Shown here: one piece after another, positions 4,918-6,496 of the stretch
Position numbering within the stretch: the first letter of the stretch is position 1
Layout of the letters: each line of letters starts with the position of its first letter
NCBI GenBank assembly: GCA_031254445.1
Contig: JAIRUL010000208.1
Span: 1-6,496, forward strand
DNA: 6,496 nucleotides
Source of the DNA: Chitinispirillales bacterium
GTDB taxonomy: Bacteria > Fibrobacterota > Chitinivibrionia > Chitinivibrionales > Chitinispirillaceae
Direction: 5' to 3'
Made by a program: the position numbers and the translations under genes
The notes under the pieces: generated by a model
The model's input: the letters and a program-made list of their open reading frames with translations, nothing else
Told to the model about the DNA's origin: nothing
The model's database searches: none

Positions 4918-6496
4918 CTAATCCAAAATGTCCGCATCGTCAATAACGCTAATAGGCACCTCAGGCTGGCTGATTTCCTCGCCGCAATTTTCCGCTAACG
5001 GCGTTACCCGCTGCAGATAGCTTTCGTATTGCGCAAAGTACCCGTTTGGCGCCCTTACCCCCGCGCTTTTCAATAGCCCCGTCGTTAAGAACTTATGCAG
5101 CGACTTCCCGTCCCTCGGCCCGGTGTACTGCTGGTTCCCTTCGCCGATGCTCGCCACCGTAATGTCCCTTATGTCAGCGCCCGCGCCTTTGGCGTTTTTG
5201 ACCGCCCCCCCCGGGAGCTTCGACAGGTCGACCCGCAGAACCGCGTTCCACATGCAGTAGTTTGTCCGCTTCTTGCTTGAGGCGTCCACGTTGAACGGGC
5301 GCAGGATGTCGTCCGTTGTGCCGCTCTTGGCGAAGTTGGAGAGCGGGGCATCCAAATAATACGCGTCGGGGTCGAACCTCTCCGATTCGTAGACCGGGTC
5401 GCTTAGGTCAACGCCAGCGGCCGAGACGTCGTAGTCGTTTAGGCCGTCGTACTTTCCGGCGAGCCGCTTGTGCAAACCTAAAAGCGTGGGGCGGAGGTTG
5501 TTTACGTCGGCGAAGGGGTGGTAGAGGCGCAGCGTGTCGTTTAGAGGGACGGGGACGCCGTTTAGCTCTATCGACTCGATGGCGAGCGAGTTGCGGTCGG
5601 CGGGGCGCTCTATCAGGTCGTTGTTGTACAAGGTGTTGAATAGGTGCATCTGCTCGTAGAGCGACACCTCCAGCGTCCCTAATGCCACCGAATAGAGGCT
5701 ATCCGAGACCGCGATTTTTTTGCTGCCCTGCATCATGCTGTCCACCGGCGCGCCCGGGATGCGGTAGAGTTCTTTTAGAACGCGGACTCCCGTCACCGAC
5801 GAGAGGCGCAGGTCGTCGCGCACCCGGTTTAGCGCCCCCACGCGGTAGAAGTAGTTGACAAGCGGGAACGCGCCCTGGGCGATGTCGCCGCCGTCGTATA
5901 GTTTGCGGTTTAGCCTGTAGATAATCTCCGCGCTCAGGATGTTGTTCGACGTGGCGAGGAGGTCGAACACGTGCTGGCACCCCTCGAACTTCCTCCCCGA
6001 ATTGTGCACCGGGTACCCCCGCCCGCGCACGGCGCTGTTGTCGAAGACCACGCCCACCGGCTTGCCGTTTTGGTACTGTATCGTGCGGCTCCACGGCACC
6101 TTGTCCGTCACGGGCAGCGCGTCCGTCCAGCGGCTGTAGGGCTTAAACACTTCGAGGTCGAAGCTCAGCGCGTTTAATAGCGGCTTGGCGAGCGACGAGC
6201 CGTTGGGCGTGCGGTTCTTCAGCAGGCAGTTGAGCCGCGACCCCAGCCTATCCTTGGAGTGATATGCGAGGAGCTTGCCCGTCTTAGAGCACATTATCGA
6301 ATAGGCGAAGTACTGCCCCTCCACGAGCGTCGGCTTGCGCACGTAGTAGAAGACGCTGCGGCGGTAGGTGTTGCCGCTCACCTTCGAGTAGCGGACGTTT
6401 TCGACGACGGTGTCGCCGGCGTACAATGTAGTGACGAAATGGTGGCCGGGTTCGGAAAAGTCCGTCGTCTCGCCGAGAATGCGGTTCCGGCGGATT
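4918..6496 (-). CDS. Penicillin-binding protein transpeptidase (class A type), C-terminal 525 residues; N-terminus beyond right edge
   Basis: This is a cell-wall D,D-transpeptidase that cross-links peptidoglycan in the periplasm. All three active-site motifs are present in order: SLAK (SxxK, fragment residues 101-104, bases 6184-6195, inside PNGSSLAKPLL), SNN (SxN, 183-185, bases 5941-5949, inside LLATSNNILSAEI) and KSGTT (390-394, bases 5314-5328). Also typical are YFAYSIMCSKTGKLLAYHS before the nucleophile, YPVHNSGRKFEG before SxN, and VALGTLEVSLYEQMHLFNTLYNN (class A 'ALG..EVTPLEMA.AYATFANGG' region). The frame stays open to 6496, so the TTG at 6424-6426 is not the start and a GT51 glycosyltransferase domain may lie upstream, unseen. 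Divergent points are PNGSS for PGS, KSGTT for KTGTT, and a charged insert after the KSG motif. About 130 residues follow, ending DDADILD. It converges on oppC. PBP1A/PBP1C-like is likely, but the subtype is undetermined. Confidence 0.85.
   Translation of the reverse strand, partial: IRRNRILGETTDFSEPGHHFVTTLYAGDTVVENVRYSKVSGNTYRRSVFYYVRKPTLVEGQYFAYSIMCSKTGKLLAYHSKDRLGSRLNCLLKNRTPNGSSLAKPLLNALSFDLEVFKPYSRWTDALPVTDKVPWSRTIQYQNGKPVGVVFDNSAVRGRGYPVHNSGRKFEGCQHVFDLLATSNNILSAEIIYRLNRKLYDGGDIAQGAFPLVNYFYRVGALNRVRDDLRLSSVTGVRVLKELYRIPGAPVDSMMQGSKKIAVSDSLYSVALGTLEVSLYEQMHLFNTLYNNDLIERPADRNSLAIESIELNGVPVPLNDTLRLYHPFADVNNLRPTLLGLHKRLAGKYDGLNDYDVSAAGVDLSDPVYESERFDPDAYYLDAPLSNFAKSGTTDDILRPFNVDASSKKRTNYCMWNAVLRVDLSKLPGGAVKNAKGAGADIRDITVASIGEGNQQYTGPRDGKSLHKFLTTGLLKSAGVRAPNGYFAQYESYLQRVTPLAENCGEEISQPEVPISVIDDADILD

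Noticed and set aside
5316..5639. Plus-strand open frame of 107 codons inside the penicillin-binding-protein gene
   Set aside because: Its product is arginine/glycine-rich shadow sequence lying opposite the KSGTT-containing transpeptidase domain.
6424..6426. TTG as the start of the penicillin-binding protein
   Set aside because: The frame stays open for 23 more codons to the window edge. The protein would lack the upstream part every such enzyme has, so the true start lies outside.

Overview
The window looks chromosomal and comes from a diderm (Gram-negative type) bacterium of moderately high GC content. The evidence is an exported lipoprotein, a second exported protein with a signal peptide, and a large penicillin-binding-protein transpeptidase. 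Ribosome-binding sites are uneven: one gene has a strong AAGGAG, while nadA, oppB and oppC have none that is convincing. The phylum cannot be settled from the sequence. The LPP20-type envelope proteins and weak Shine-Dalgarno use would fit Fibrobacterota- or Bacteroidota-like lineages, but this is a weak inference.

Layout. Positions 1-174 (minus) hold the first 58 codons of quinolinate synthase nadA, which runs off the left edge. Positions 175-409 form a divergent promoter region with a good sigma70-type promoter candidate on each strand. The nadA candidate predicts an almost leaderless transcript. Two genes for exported LPP20-like proteins follow on the plus strand: a 202-residue lipoprotein (410-1018) and a larger protein of up to 417 residues with an unusual N-terminal extension (1154-2407). 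Then come two dipeptide/oligopeptide ABC permease genes, oppB/dppB-like (2456-3436) and oppC/dppC-like (3677-4759). The right quarter is a convergent minus-strand gene (4918 to beyond 6496) encoding a class A type penicillin-binding protein. Its SxxK, SxN and KSG motifs are visible; its N-terminus is outside the window.

The most striking non-coding structure fills the 240-bp gap between the two permease genes. It is two copies of a compound palindrome facing each other, with a perfect 35-bp inverted repeat (3474-3508 and 3605-3639). Each copy carries two hairpins, and both are bordered by hexamer runs based on AAAGTC. The architecture resembles a REPIN or MITE. A 17-mer from its left flank recurs with one mismatch just after oppC (4789-4805), which suggests a dispersed family. 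Elsewhere, oppB- and oppC-type genes are normally co-transcribed and close together, so this insertion could alter the OppB:OppC expression ratio.

Functionally, the plus-strand block makes two envelope proteins and the membrane channel of a peptide-type importer. The solute-binding protein and ATPases it needs are not in the window. NadA (NAD biosynthesis) and the penicillin-binding protein (peptidoglycan cross-linking) appear to be independent neighbours. No mobile-element protein, tRNA, rRNA or CRISPR array was seen. I did not find a clearly new protein system; the inverted palindrome element is the best candidate for something undescribed.
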